Assembly: GCA_036924085.1 (NCBI GenBank)
Contig: JAVGWX010000004.1
Coordinates: forward strand, 15,686,454-15,750,453
Source: Ariolimax columbianus
Taxonomy: Eukaryota; Mollusca; Gastropoda; Stylommatophora; Arionidae
Reading direction: 5' to 3'
DNA length: 64,000 bases
The notes below the pieces were generated by a model. It saw only the letters and a program-made list of their open reading frames with translations. It was not told the DNA's origin and searched no databases. The translations under genes and the position numbers were made by a program. This document shows, piece after piece, positions 23,446-34,827 of the stretch (positions are counted from its first letter, which is position 1; each line of letters begins with the position of its first letter).

Positions 23446-23625
23446 GATTCTGGTCCAAGTTACTGTTAACCCTACCAGACCTAAGGCCCTGAACCCAACT
23501 GTCCCCCATTCCTGGGTTCCAGAGCATTAAAGAGAAAAAATCAACATGATATAGAAAAATGTTAGTTACATGCAAACAAGTGGTTAGAATTAGATGTAAC
23601 TTAGAGACATTGTAGAAAATAGGTT

Positions 23626-23968
23626 TACCTTTCATCTAGCATCAATATTCCACCTTTGTGTGCCAATCCACCCAGCAAAAGGCAAAGAATCTGTCTCGAG
23701 TCATAAAACATTTCGAAATCCGAGAGTAAACACAACAAAGAGCCCTCATTTGTCCAATAATCCTGATAGCTGGGCTTTATACATGAGTATTCCATATAGA
23801 TCCTCAGTCCAAGAAAAGCCGTCATCTCATCACTCAAGCTCTCACTGTCTGTTTCACTTGAACAGAGTCTGAATCAACCAAATTATTGATCACCTGTTGC
23901 ACTGTCCTAAGCCTAGACTTACTTTGCTTTCCTGTTGAAGTGCTTGGTTCATCAGCCGCTCGTTTCAT
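23626..23968 (-). pseudogene. piggyBac transposase (PGBD-like) N-terminal remnant
   Basis: Starting at 23968, a frame reads MKRAADEPSTSTGKQSKSRL, then RTVQQVINNLVDSDSVQ. A shift near 23850 leads into DSESLSDEMTAFLGLRIYME followed by KPSYQDYWTNEG and FEMFYDSRQILCLLLG. Known: the L-G-L-x-I-x-M...KPSxxDYW block followed by F...S..RF..I is the start of the piggyBac transposase domain (DDE_Tnp_1_7). The catalytic Asp residues lie further downstream and are absent, so this is a truncated, frameshifted relic. Terminal repeats were not found. Confidence 0.75.
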
Positions 23969-24173
23969 TGTCAATTTTCCGAATTTGTTCACGTTAAACC
24001 CCACAAAATCAATTAAAACATGGGGGCAGCCATTTGCAATGACTAATCACGAGGATTGACCACGATTGGTTGGTTATTTTTAGATTCTGACGCATTTTAT
24101 GACGTACTATCCAAAGTACCGAAAATTAGGTACAGCGGTTTAGCGGCAGTTAAGGAAATTACCGGAAAATGGG

Positions 24174-24375
24174 TTGCATGTAGTAGTAGGTAATAGTTTT
24201 CATATTGCATGTAGTAGTAGGTGATAGTTTTCATATTGCATGTAGTAGTAGGTGATAGTTTTCATATTGCATGTAGTAGTAGGTGATAGTTTTCATTTTG
24301 CATGTAGTAGTAGGTGATAGTTTTCATATTGGATGTAGTAGTAGGTAGTAGTTTTGATATTGCATGCAGTAAATA
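24174..24375. repeat. 31-bp minisatellite
   Basis: About 6.5 copies of a 31-bp unit beginning GCATGTAGTAGTAGGTGATA and ending TTTTCATATT, with single-base variants. It lies in non-coding sequence upstream of the piggyBac relic. Confidence 0.92.
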
Positions 24376-26499
24376 TGAGTATTATGGCTAGTACTGAGCA
24401 CAACCCTCTAGCCATGGGTTATTTCATGCTTGAAAGTTTGTATTGGCATTGCTTATGCTCCCTGAGAACCACACTGAGAATGCAATGATCATGCAATACA
24501 GTTACACAATAATCAGTAATGGTGCATTTGAAATTTAATTGCTCTTTCTTAGATTAAACATGTTGATCTTGTAAAGGTAGTAAAGATAAAATATTGTAGA
24601 TTTAATTAAATGTAGTTGTCAAATTCATAGATGTTGACATACTTCTTAGAAGCGATTGTGGGAAACACCCTGTGGCAAGACCTCACACAATGACAGCTTA
24701 GATGTTACCAGTGCAAGGACAGTTCCATTCAGTTCATTTTGTGTTTGTCATTTAGTTGTCTGTGTACTTTCAGAAAAATCAATTGAATATGCTGTAGGCT
24801 AAACCGTGTGAATACTGTATTGCGGTTGCCGCATTGTTTATCATTACTTACCTGTCAGCTCAAATCATCTTTCCCCACTTGCTGCATTAGATGCTTCTGT
24901 TGCAATCTGAACAGGATGACCAGATCAGGCTTCATCAGCAATTTTTTAGCATTCTTGAGAAAATTTATCAACCCAGTTATGCGCTGCTTTATGTGACAAA
25001 CACTAATCACCATAAACAGGAACCATTTTCTTAGAAATATCCTTTGCAGAAAGTCCTGTTGTGCCACCCCCCAAATGTGCAACAGTACGCTGTTCTTTCA
25101 TTGTACACTGTCAGTACGTACACCATTTTATATCTGAGCTGTGCACGTTTGTGCGACACCTAGCTTCTACCACTTACAGTAATTACAAAGTTGGATGTTG
25201 CTGCCACCTAATAACACCTTTTGAAACTACGAACAACATTTTTCAGCTATCCCACATCAGTTTGCGAACTAATTACTGATATAACCTCATACATTAAGGA
25301 AACCAGTTAATATAATTACAAGGCAGTCTCTGTTGTTGAACTTCAGAGGTAAGAAAAGTAGAGACAGACTTTCTCATTCATGGTCAATCTACAAATTTAA
25401 ATAAAAGCAGAAATACTTTAAAACCATATCTTTATTAAAAGATCAATTTGTACAAATTAAAGCAGATTATTCCAGAAAAATACAATTTAACTATACATTT
25501 GCAAATCAGCAGTTTATAAGCAAACACATATGTAACTTTGTGAAGGTAGGAAATTTAAATGCTAAGATGTACCAAACAATAAAGAATCAAATAGGATATT
25601 TCAGTTTCCATAAATTGTAAATAAAACATTGGAAAATGTGATAATTTATCAAATTCTTCTCAACAAGTGAATAATTGTTGAGGATTAGATGACCGAGTGG
25701 TAAACATGCTGGTTTCCTGACCAATGGAACAGACATTCAAAACTTCAGAAAAATTGTTTTTCTATCAGAGGTAAAATAAAAACTAGCCTGTACACTGCAT
25801 GGGCAAGTACCGTAACCTTTATTTATCAACCCTGCTGTACTCTAGCAAAAGGAATAAATGCTATAATAATAGTTAGTTTCAGTGAGTTATTTCTATAACT
25901 CAATTTGCATTTTGGAAGGTGTGTGTGTCTGATAAACATGCATATTGAATTTATATTTTAAATATTAAATAGTAATTTGTGAGCAGATACTAGAAGCATT
26001 TGGAATTGAAATGGAACCAGAACTCAAAACTAACCACAGGGGAATATATGTGAAATCTAACAAAAATAATAATTTATTCTAAATACATAATATACAGTTT
26101 GTGCTTAGGATGTCAAGTTAAAAAAAATAGAGAGTGGAAATAAAGAGCTTTTATTGAATAGTATCATAACTGAGACCAGCATAAATATCAGAAAGGAGTT
26201 AAACAAATATGTGTCCCAGTCTGGCTAAGTTGTGCCAACCTCTACATAACATACATGAAGTTAGGAGTCTGCCAAGTTGGCTTAATAGTCACATGATGCA
26301 TTAATATCTTTCTGAAACTAAATTTGGTTGCTTTGCACCATTGTGTTTGTGTGTTAAAATTGATTATTAAACGACTGTACAATATTGATGTACACAAAAA
26401 TGAAATGAAACAAATTAGTGAATAATCATCATAGGAGTCTCAGTATCTATAGACCATGCGCATTGCGCCCTGTAAGTTTTATCCAGCTCTGTCTCCTGT
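24376..26499. other. No recognisable gene; one tRNA-like motif
   Basis: AT-rich, low complexity in places (25400-26200). The only feature I see is the A-box-like match listed separately at 25685. Confidence 0.45.
25685..25760 (+). mobile_element. Decayed tRNA-like SINE head
   Basis: TGACCGAGTGG at 25690-25700 matches a pol III A box well. The expected B box some 45 bp downstream is degraded (ACATTCAAAACTT). Either a SINE relic or a tRNA pseudogene; the body is unclear. Confidence 0.35.
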
Positions 26500-26790
26500 A
26501 TTTCGACACTATCTGCTACGGCTGTACAGGCCGATCCGCGAGTCTCAGTCCCTGCCAAAGATCGTACAACTATACTTAGGCGGCTGGCTTGCCTGGCTGT
26601 TCTTTCATCTCTTCAGTCTTTTTCTTTTCTCTGCAACCGGAATACCTCTATGAGCATCAGCAGCCACTATGCACCCTCCAACCGACTGTCTCCAGATAGC
26701 TCGATCTTGAGCAATTTCTTCCCAGCCCACGGATGGGATGTTGCATGACTTCATGTCCCGTAGTGAATAATTTACAAAATGGAATTCCAA
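26500..26790 (-). mobile_element. LINE RT C-terminus with GRDC-type zinc-finger tail
   Basis: The minus-strand frame 26605-26790 includes CNIPSVGWEEIAQDRAIWRQ, the W-E-x-x-A-x-D-R-x-x-W-R signature. Further on, YSCTIFGRD, a stop, then DSRIGLYSRSR represents the C-x2-C-G-R-D-C-x-S-R-I-G-L-x-S-H-x-R zinc-binding tail, with the second Cys changed to Phe-Gly context and the His lost. Only the last ~95 codons survive. Confidence 0.7.
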
Positions 26791-26859
26791 TAATGGTCGG
26801 CAGCTACATGACTCAGCTTCAATTGTATTAAATCAATACTTCAACAGATGAGATCCTAC

Positions 26860-27120
26860 AAGGCAAGGGCTCACTTCACCAATGCCATGGTTTTCCAGTC
26901 ATGGTATTTGGCTGCGAGGTACGGAACCTACGTAAAGCAGGCGTTGAGAGTCTTCCTTTTACTAAAATTGCAAAGGAATGAAGAACATTGACAGCTTCTT
27001 TATGAGACTAACTCAGGTGCCAAAGCCTTCAATGACATCATAGATACTGTGTTAACAAAATAAAAATGGCTTGGACATGTAGCACGCATGACTGACAACA
27101 GGTGGACATGAAATATAACA
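26860..27120 (+). mobile_element. LINE RT C-terminal fragment
   Basis: Degraded frames include MVFGCEVRNLRKAG (compare Y-G-x-E-T-W-x-L) near 26910 and KWLGHVARMTDNRWT near 27065-27110. Family is endonuclease-RT type. It lies tail to tail with the fragment at 26500-26790, on the opposite strand. Confidence 0.6.
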
Positions 27121-28393
27121 TTTTAGTGGTCCTGCAACTTTAATAGTCCAATTAAATGTTAACTAATGAAATGATCTAAGTAAAGCCCTTGGTCCAACAT
27201 GTCACTCCAAAGTAAGAAGACAAAAAATAAGCCCAGCCTAATTTTCTTGATGTTTGTATTATATTCCAAGATGAAAGAGTAGAAATATAAATGCCAACGG
27301 AACGGAAAGAACTCTTCATTAAATGAAAACTGTGCATGGGCTAAAAATTTTGCCATACTTAAGGTCTTTTCAAAAACCTAAACATTTGCAGTAAGGGACA
27401 GAGTGGACCACATGTGTGAGATATTGATTTTGGGCAGCAACTGATGTTTTGTGTGACATCAATTACAATCTGATGGGACTATAAAGAGATAAACAGCATT
27501 TAGCTACCTGGTTTCAGAAACTCATTCTGTCTAATTTTAACCTCAAGATTACAGTGCACAGTAAATAATACCGTACATGACATCTCTAACAATAATGTAC
27601 AATTCCTGTCAGATTGAAGTGCTCACTAATGTCTGATGTCATGAATTAATTGCAAGAATAAATACTTTCTTCAAGCAATGTTATATAAAATACAAAATAC
27701 AACGACTGTTTACATAAAAAGGAAATCTGGAAAAACCAAGGTTTTCTTACAACCCCCCAATATAGTATTTATATAATAACATTGAAAATACTATAAGTGG
27801 AATGGCATGTGGCATGTCCAATTGGAGGCAGAATTCTGCAGCAAAAGAGTCTCTTACAACGTACATGTTTTAGGGTACTCTTCTCAGTTCAAAGACAACT
27901 TTGTTTTTGTTTCTTTCTATCACATTTTGGAATAATGTCAGTGAATACAGTCAATTTAATCTGAAAAAACAAAACTGGTCACCATGTATGACTTAGCACA
28001 CATTTCAAATCTTATTTAATAATGGTAAGCATTCAAAATGTCATGTATTACTAATGTATATATACATGATTGGTGAGGCAATGAACAAGCAACAGAACAA
28101 CTATATTTGAAGTAATAAAGTGAGTCCAAACATCAAACAATTGATGATATTCACAGAGAATAAGAAATGCTGATAGCTGGGAAACTCAAGATAGCATTTC
28201 TAGAAATTCTCAATTGTTACTCTTAATTTGTTTTGCCTTTTTCTTTCTTTCTTATCCTTAAATTATAGAATGTTATTTGTCTGAGAAGAGAATTACTTAC
28301 TGCAACATATAATATTTCAGTTACAGATACCTTGGACATTACTGCCCTACTTTTATTACAATAAAAGCAAAACACTGGAGAGGAATTAGGAGC
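27121..28393. other. 3' flank of GIMAP-like gene A; no other gene recognised
   Basis: AT-rich, without repeats or element matches. A long 3' untranslated region of gene A could extend here, but the nearest poly(A) signal is only about 40 bp beyond the stop codon. Confidence 0.4.
28352..28357 (-). terminator. Polyadenylation signal AATAAA for GIMAP-like gene A
   Basis: Reverse complement TTTATT, 37 bp past the TGA of the minus-strand gene. Canonical hexamer at a plausible though short distance. Confidence 0.55.
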
Positions 28394-29455
28394 TCACATA
28401 AACAAAAAGTATATTAATATTAGACTCAGCAGACAAAAGGCTACAATTATCAGACCCATGACCTGATTCGAGAAGGGGAAGAAATTTCTTCTTTGACTAC
28501 CTGCTGGCGGTGTAGGTTCTTTTATCATTTCCTCATACTCCCTCTTTCTCAGGTATCTTTCTCTCTTGGAATTGATACTGGCCTCTGTGACAGAAATCTG
28601 AAGCTTGAGTTGACCCATTAAGTTTGTTCCTTCATCTTCCACATCAAGTAGAGTCTTGTGGTTGTTAATTTCTTGTTTGAGCCTATCCAGCTCATTGAGG
28701 TAGTTACTCGGCGAATAGAAGCTATCATCATCAAGCTTTCGCAAACCTTGTGTGACAAAGTCTAAAATGCTGTTGGTTTTTCTTTGCAGTTCTGGCAACT
28801 TGCTATGTACAATCAGCTTTCTATGACCAGATTTTGCGTCATTAAAAGCATAAATAGTGTAAGCTGAATTCTTTATTTCTGCTACCTTTGACATCAAATT
28901 CTTAAATTGTGTGATATCTTTTGCTTTGTTGTTAAACAGCACATATCTATGTCCACATTCTTTAAAAAGCTCCTGGACATCTCCTGTCTGTTTCTGACAC
29001 CAAGCCTCAAATGTTATTCTATCTTCTTCCATGTCGTATGCAAAGGTATCACCATATGTCATCACGACCACCCCATATTTCTTTATGACATTGGCACCAA
29101 ACAGAGACCGAATGATGTCAATTGCACTCTTCTCTTGACTTGTGAATCGGACACCATATTTTAGAACAATAATCAGAGCAGTAAAACCATTATTAAACTG
29201 TTTGACAGCTTCCTCTACAAGATTGATCGTGGCCTTGACACTTTCCAGGTCATCAATGCTGCCATCTCGAAGACTGACACCATCCACTACAGTGACCAAC
29301 TTCCCTTCAATGTCAGCGGTTTTCTTGGACAACCTGTTTGAGTCTGATGAGGTGGAAGACCTTGAAACAAATGCTTTCTGGTTTAAAATAGAATTTCCAG
29401 TCGAGCTCTTCCCATTTCCATCTCTCCCCACTAAAAGAAGGTCAACAGCAGCCAT
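28394..29455 (-). CDS. GIMAP/AIG1-like GTPase with C-terminal membrane anchor (gene A)
   Basis: The 353-residue single-exon ORF is an AIG1/IAN-family protein. Family members are septin/TRAFAC-type GTPases, many acting at membranes in immunity and cell survival. Seen: P-loop GRDGNGKSS at residues 10-18 (family usually GRTGNGKSS); the family conserved box LKYGVRFTSQEKSAIDII at 99-115 with SLFG after; G4-like MTYGD at 122-126; LFNN at 163-166 in the G5 position. The G3 region reads DGVS at 58-61 instead of D-x-x-G, so the switch II glycine is missing. Residues about 200-320 are helical and charged, and residues about 332-353 (VMGLIIVAFCLL...) form a terminal hydrophobic segment ending the protein, like a tail anchor. 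The start ATG has a strong context (A at -3, G at +4). A 5' untranslated exon upstream is possible; an acceptor-like TTTGTAAAG lies just before. Length fits the family. Paralogue: gene B at 43644. Possibly GTPase-impaired. Confidence 0.9.
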   Translation of the reverse strand: MAAVDLLLVGRDGNGKSSTGNSILNQKAFVSRSSTSSDSNRLSKKTADIEGKLVTVVDGVSLRDGSIDDLESVKATINLVEEAVKQFNNGFTALIIVLKYGVRFTSQEKSAIDIIRSLFGANVIKKYGVVVMTYGDTFAYDMEEDRITFEAWCQKQTGDVQELFKECGHRYVLFNNKAKDITQFKNLMSKVAEIKNSAYTIYAFNDAKSGHRKLIVHSKLPELQRKTNSILDFVTQGLRKLDDDSFYSPSNYLNELDRLKQEINNHKTLLDVEDEGTNLMGQLKLQISVTEASINSKRERYLRKREYEEMIKEPTPPAGSQRRNFFPFSNQVMGLIIVAFCLLSLILIYFLFM

Positions 29456-29799
29456 CTTTTTCCTTTACAAATAGAAAGCTTTGAATCAATAATGCAATAA
29501 TAATGTCACACAGATTTTCAATAACGTACTTAAGTTAGAAAATGAAGAAAATAAGTTATCCAAATAACTTCATCATACAATTTTTGAAAACCCCCTAATG
29601 GAAAGCATGTGTAATTAGCAAACCAGGTAACTATTGAGACACAACAACATTAAAATAAACATTAAATGGAATTTTTACCATCAACTTCTCTTATTACTTT
29701 TCTTTCCCTGAGGTGCACTCGATTCTGTTGTATATCCACATTTAAAAGGCTTTATTTGTTTTTACCGACTAAGTGTCATCTCCAACTGTTCATTCAGTA
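29456..29799. other. Upstream flank of GIMAP-like gene A
   Basis: No repeat or ORF of note; promoter or 5' exon of gene A would be expected here or further up, but I cannot identify a core promoter by eye. Confidence 0.4.
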
Positions 29800-30130
29800 T
29801 GAATGTTTTTTGGCTATACAGCAATGACGAGTATACATTGGCTACATAACATTTGGTTACTCTCATTTTTAATTTGTGAGTTGTATGTTTGGATGTCAAT
29901 AGCTATCTCATGTTGACCAGTCATATTCTTTCCTGAATTTCTATATCACATCTTCCATTTTTATATTTTCAAGATACGAGAAGTCGTTGACAGTTTCTAG
30001 TATTTGATTAATCCATTTTTATCCATTGATGTGATTTCTGGTCTATCTTACCAATTATTATAGTTGCCATTTCCTCAGTGTAATGATCAATCTATATTCT
30101 GGGCATATGATTTAGACATGATTTACTAGG
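29800..30130 (-). mobile_element. LINE RT fragment, relative of 14716-15421
   Basis: The plus-strand sequence GACGAGTATACATTGGCTAC followed by CTCTCATTTTTAATT, and later TTTCCTGAATTTCTATATCA, parallels 15120-15300 (GACGAGTTTACATAACACCT, CTCATTTTCAAATTCTGATT). Minus-strand translation keeps VNDFSYLENI and KEYDWST-like pieces of the RT thumb. Many stops. It lies 340 bp upstream of gene A. Confidence 0.6.
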
Positions 30131-30411
30131 AGCCAAGACTTATGTCAGGGGCAGGTAAAACATACTGACGAACACCCCAACCTGTCATTACCTTCACGCT
30201 GATGGAAACAGGCTTTGTTACAGAAGTCTGGCCAAGGAGCTGGGAATTGTGATCCCCATATTGGTTGGCAAACTAAAAAGCACCACATCACACTACAGCC
30301 AGGAGGACCCAGGTCCACTTTCTTCAGTACACAGCGAGATATAAATAGAGCCACTGTAACCCACTACAAAAGTAACATCAATAGTGAGAAACTCAGCATG
30401 GGTAGCTTCAA

Positions 30412-30625
30412 ACAACTTGATTCACTAACTATTCTTGTAGGTCTGTAGTTCTTGTTTGCTTTCAACAACTTGATTCACTAACTATTCTTGTAGGTCTGTA
30501 GTTCTTGTTTGCTTTCAACAACTTGATTCACTAACTATTCTTGTAGGTCTGTAGTTCTTGTTTGCTTTCAACAACTTGATTCACTAACTATTCTTTTAGT
30601 TCTTGTTTGCTTTCAGCTGATAGAA
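30412..30625. repeat. 53-bp minisatellite
   Basis: Nearly identical 53-bp units (CAACTTGATTCACTAACTAT ... GTTCTTGTTTGCTTTCAA) repeat four times, the last one internally deleted. It immediately precedes a tRNA-derived SINE. Confidence 0.93.
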
Positions 30626-30627
30626 CT

Positions 30628-30890
30628 AGGTCTCTGTCGCGAAGTGGTCAAGCCGTTTGCCTCGTGTTCAGACGGTCGGGGTTCGATTTCGAGCTACAAC
30701 GGTCTGTTCATGATGTCAATTTTTTCTGTAGATCCCTGGGTTCATCGGGGGAGCTACGGAGTTCGTGCTTTGTGCGATGCTCTGCTCTTGACAGATGGGT
30801 ATCCCATCGAGAGAGACCGAGCTAAAATGGGGAAAAAAACCAGGGGCAATGAAGTCGAGCCCCCGCTTAAAGTTTTTTTTTTTTGAAAGT
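30628..30890 (+). mobile_element. tRNA-derived SINE with A and B boxes
   Basis: A-box-like TCGCGAAGTGG (30638-30648) and B-box-like GGTTCGATTTC (30680-30690) are spaced as in tRNA promoters. The tRNA-unrelated body runs to a T-rich 3' end near 30876-30888 (12 T), suggesting a pol III terminator followed by AAAG. It looks comparatively undecayed. Not a tRNA gene: no matching acceptor strand. Confidence 0.68.
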
Positions 30891-31169
30891 AAATAACTAG
30901 GTCGTCTAAATATGTACAATTATTTATTTACACTCCACTGATGATGAGTCTTTGCAAATATATTATCTGTTTATAATTTTGTTGTGTGTAACTATTAACC
31001 AGATAGAGCTACAGTGTGATTTCCCTTTCTCACTCCTCATATTTCACTTCATATTTCTCATTATCCCCTAAGTATAATGCTTCTTCATTGACAGAAAAAC
31101 TACATTTGGAAATGAAATATCCATCCAAATCAAATTTCTCCTTGTCAATCTAATCCACTTCTCTAGTTT

Positions 31170-31700
31170 TGTTACAGATCTATCTTCTTGTGATTGTTGC
31201 GATTCTGCTATTGAGTGATTGTTACAGATCTATCTTCTAGTGATTATAGCAATTCTACCATAGAGCGATTGTTACAGATCTATCTTCTAGTGATTATAGC
31301 AATTCTACCATATAGCGATTGTTACAGATCTATCTACTAGTGATTATAGCAATTCTACCATAGAGCGATTGTTACAGATCTATCTTCTAGTGATTATAGC
31401 AATTCTACCATAGAGCGATTGTTACAAATCTATCTTCTAGTGATTGTTACAGATCTACTTTCTAGTGAGTATTACGTATCTACTTTCTAGTGATGGTTAC
31501 AGCTCTACTTTCTAATGATTGTTACAGATCTACATACTAATTATTGTTACAGCTGTACTTACTAGTGATTATTGCAGATGTACTTTCTAGTGATTTTTGT
31601 TACATATCTACTTACTAGTGATTATTACAGATCTACAAGCTATTGATTGTGACATATTTATGGTACCATTAATTGTTACAGATCTACCTAGGGGGTACTA
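31170..31700. repeat. 50-bp minisatellite degenerating into ~26-bp units
   Basis: GTTACAGATC recurs at exactly 31221, 31271, 31321, 31371 and 31421 (last as GTTACAAATC), giving a 50-bp period. From about 31440 the array shortens to 24-28-bp units built on GTTACAGATCTACTTTCTAG with growing divergence. Confidence 0.92.
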
Positions 31701-32704
31701 GTGATTATTACAGCTCTGCTATCAGGATATCATGACAAACTATTTTGGAAATAAATCAGAGAAAATCTTGAGTACCGGGTAATGAAAATATCAAAGGTGA
31801 GGTCTTTGATGAGCTTTTGCTTGTAGCTCGTTGTAAACGCTTATGTAAACGTCTTCTTATACCCTGTAGCGTACTGAACAGGGCTGTATGTATCCTCCTG
31901 GATGTAGTGCAATGCTAAACTTCTAATGAAGGCACGCTGCCAAGGTGATCAGTGTTATCTCTCACCTCGTTGGTCACACTGCTGTAACGCAGCTTGTTTC
32001 CAGGTGCACGAGTAGACGAGAGGTTAGTCTGTACCTTGCACCTGATCCTGACTGATACGAACAACGTAGGCCGGAGTTCAATGTATCAATGACAAGAACT
32101 GTCCCAGTGATACTGATGGTCTTGATCACGAAATATCGAACACGAACACAATTATTGGATAAACATGAAATATATATTGTAAAGTTATATGTGTGGGGAA
32201 CGATTATTCATTATTGCAATTGCTACGACACTGAAGTTGGGCCTACGTTGTTTTGTTCGCCCTAGTCTGGGTCAGGTGTAACATAGTTACATACAGATCA
32301 AGACTCACTTCTCGTCCACTATAGTAGACATTATTAATTTATCAATGCAACTACAGTCAAACACTTACCTATCCATGAATAAAACGTGGCGTAGAACAAG
32401 AAGAGAGTAGCGATTATATTGAGGATGGTCGTGGTAGATATATATAAATTATAATAAACACTATAGCCTTAAATCGGTAAAATAGCAGCATAGAAAACAA
32501 TAAACGTACCGCGCCAACTCTATCAATCTCTGCCCAAACCAAAATGGCTGCAACAAAATACTTTAGCCTGCCTCAATAAAGCGTAGTCGATCGACACTCT
32601 TATGTAAGTGTGCAGCTCGACTGAGGCTAACATTTCTCGGAAATGACGGCGTGTTTCCCCAGAAAGACCGGGACCCAAGGCCTTGACATTATTTAAATAC
32701 AGCA
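31701..32704. other. No recognisable gene
   Basis: Mixed composition with no long frame and no element match. The 60-codon minus-strand frame near 32523-32705 has no recognised domain. Confidence 0.4.
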
Positions 32705-32905
32705 CATGTTTACTAGCTCAGTGGCGTAACGACTATTTATTGACAGGCGAACAGGTCACTATAGTTGCATGGTTCAAGGGGGGCACATCTGGCTCAGGTA
32801 ACCAAGCCGAACACCTCACGTCCACCACGTCGTGCTGTAAAACAATAGTATTACAGCAGCCTGACCAACGGGGTCGGATCGACAATGTGAACCATCATAA
32901 GTGAT
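32705..32905 (+). mobile_element. Probable tRNA-derived SINE
   Basis: TAGCTCAGTGG (32716-32726) is a perfect A box. GGTTCAAGGGG (32771-32781) matches the first half of a B box. The spacing of 44 bp between them suits a tRNA-like promoter. No 3' tail was identified. Confidence 0.5.
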
Positions 32906-32999
32906 GCTCCTACTGAGAAATGTCGCATTGCACAAGTTTCTAGTTCACTTTATTCACTTTTCTGTTCTGGTAACTTAGCTAATTTCGTGTATACTTTAT

Positions 33000-33410
33000 A
33001 TTAATATACCAAAATATCTTCTCTATGGGGAATTAAAGTTGGGGAAAAGGTCGCGGGACCGACCACTACTTCGGTACAAGGATGTATGCAAGGGGGATAT
33101 GACTGATGCAGGCATCAATTTTGAATCGTGTTACGTGGGGGGGGGGGGGGGGGGGGGAGGGGGGGGGAGGATTAAGCATGGGATACAGACAAAAGAGAAA
33201 CGGATTGCTGATAGGCTAAAGACTCAGTGTTTGAGAAGACACGCCATGAGATGCCGCACACGGTCCTGACTTTTCTTGCACATGCTGCGGTATACGCTTC
33301 TCTGCTCGGATTGGTCTTACGAGTCACATTCGTTACCGTCATAGACTGTAGTTACATACCTTTTTTTCAAAGCACAATTACTATCGTCTGATAAGACGGA
33401 AAGAGCAAAT
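33000..33410 (+). mobile_element. LINE 3' end with Zn-finger tail, sister of 50340-50850
   Basis: Plus-strand pieces read KRSRDRPLLRYKDVCKGDMT then DAGINFES (near 33039-33130). After a G-rich tract, sequence near 33260-33340 encodes a degraded C-x2-C-G-x-R-x-S-A-R-I-G-L-x-S-H finger. The nucleotide similarity with the minus-strand copy at 50340-50850 continues past the finger into the 3' flank (CAAAGCACAATTACTATCGT). RT core is missing. Confidence 0.75.
33137..33171 (+). repeat. Poly-G tract
   Basis: A run of about 22 G, an A, then 8 G and a further AGG interrupts the LINE tail; the sister copy at 50340-50850 lacks it. A strong candidate for G-quadruplex formation and for sequencing-length error. 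Confidence 0.9.
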
Positions 33411-33839
33411 GCGTATTAGATGTTTCTTTTTCAATACTCATCAGTACTCATATTGTGCCCAGGACAAGACTATGAAAAAACGCACAACTCCGTCGTTAAC
33501 CTAGGCTTTTTACCGTGAATGAAAGAGTCATAACTGCAGCATATAGTGTGTTTTTTTTTTTACAGGTAACCTGTCATTACAGATTTGCAGTGGCGATTTC
33601 AGTAGCAATAGTTTTGCATTGATGAGGTTGTTAGCCCAAAGCACAACCCTTTTAGTCGATATTTGCTACATTCTTGAAAGGTTCTAGAGATCATTTTCTT
33701 TTCAAACTGGGCACCACTCTGGTGCATCGTCCCAGTATATCTAGCTAAACGATAAACATCATGGTCATAAACAACATGGTCACATCTTATCTTACAAATA
33801 ATAGAGAACATCTAATGATACAGCACAGTGAATGACCTG
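33411..33839. other. No recognisable gene
   Basis: Unique sequence; the 70-codon minus-strand frame has no recognised domain. Confidence 0.4.
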
Positions 33840-34075
33840 ACAGCAGCCACGAACTCACAGCTGGCTGTCTGCATCAGGGTCAGCGAACCAGAGCAGACCA
33901 TGATTTTATTCTGTCTCCAAGAGACGGCTCTGGAAACAGGCTACTGCACACTAGTGTACGCTAGTGTAGTCTGATTAAGGGAAGAGGCATTGCAGTGGGA
34001 AGGCAAACCACCGACTCATAAAAATCCACCGGAAATTAGAAGTGTCGGACCGAAAGCGCCAGGTATTGCAGCATC
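33840..34075 (+). mobile_element. Core SINE fragment
   Basis: It contains AGCTGGCTGTCTGCATCAGG near 33858-33877 and GTCAGCGAACCAGAGCAGAC, the reverse complement counterpart of the 4085-4440 copy, and the core AGAAGTGTCGGACCGAAAGC near 34039-34058 followed by GCCAGGTATTGCAGCA. Diverged; boundaries approximate. Confidence 0.6.
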
Positions 34076-34827
34076 GCCTTAAACTTTTCAGCACGAATGC
34101 CGAAAAAAGAAGAACACAAATTAGAATACGAAGAAAGAGAAAAAGAACATCTTCGTCGGTGACCGGAAACAAAATAAATCTCGCAAATGACATCTTAACA
34201 CGCACTTATGCTATTGAAAAGCTCATGTTCTGCAGCTATCACTAGATCTCGTAGCGGGATTGTAGGGGCTGCAGAGAGTCAATTAGAAAACAGTTATTGG
34301 TAGCTTGCGTTACGTCTTGAGGAATGTGAGAGGAAAAGTGACGGCGTTGAAAAGCAGATTGGATGACAAACATAAATATCATTTATTGTAGCTTTTCACT
34401 TGCTATCGACAGCGGTGTTGTGAACATTCAAAAAGGCGATATTGCCGTTTAGAAGGTTCCAGTAACCTTTATTCAATTATGTGGATTTCTACCCCCCCAG
34501 ATGACTCTGCCATCGTTGTTGCCACATGCACGTATACACTTCCGGTCTATTTTTGGATATGATAAGCTAGTCTAAAGATGAAACTGAGGAACTCATAAGT
34601 AAATCAGCCCAGCTATACGCTTGTTAAAAAGAATAGAGCTATTGTATCTTTCCAAGTAAAAGGCAACTAAAAAGGTTTGTGTATGGGAAATCAACCTCAT
34701 CGTGTAAAATCGTTACACTTGAAACTGCAACTGCTCTGATAGTAGCTTCGTGTAAGAGCGCCAACTGTAGTCCCGTTCTATGGCTCACTTGAAACAAACA
34801 TGGGAATCATCATAAGTTATGACACTT
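34076..34827. other. No recognisable gene
   Basis: No element match or substantial frame seen, apart from a short basic, Arg/Lys-rich frame at 34042-34245 which I consider chance. Confidence 0.4.

Noticed and set aside
23432..23635. Continuation of the piggyBac transposase on the minus strand
   Set aside because: The 67-codon frame shows none of the expected downstream piggyBac motifs; treated as unrelated flank.
30638..30700. Functional tRNA gene on the plus strand
   Set aside because: Promoter boxes present, but no acceptor-stem pairing and followed by a SINE-like body with a T-rich end.
33137..33171. Poly-G tract as a meaningful regulatory G-quadruplex
   Set aside because: It lies inside a dead LINE tail and homopolymer length is error-prone; noted only as a repeat.
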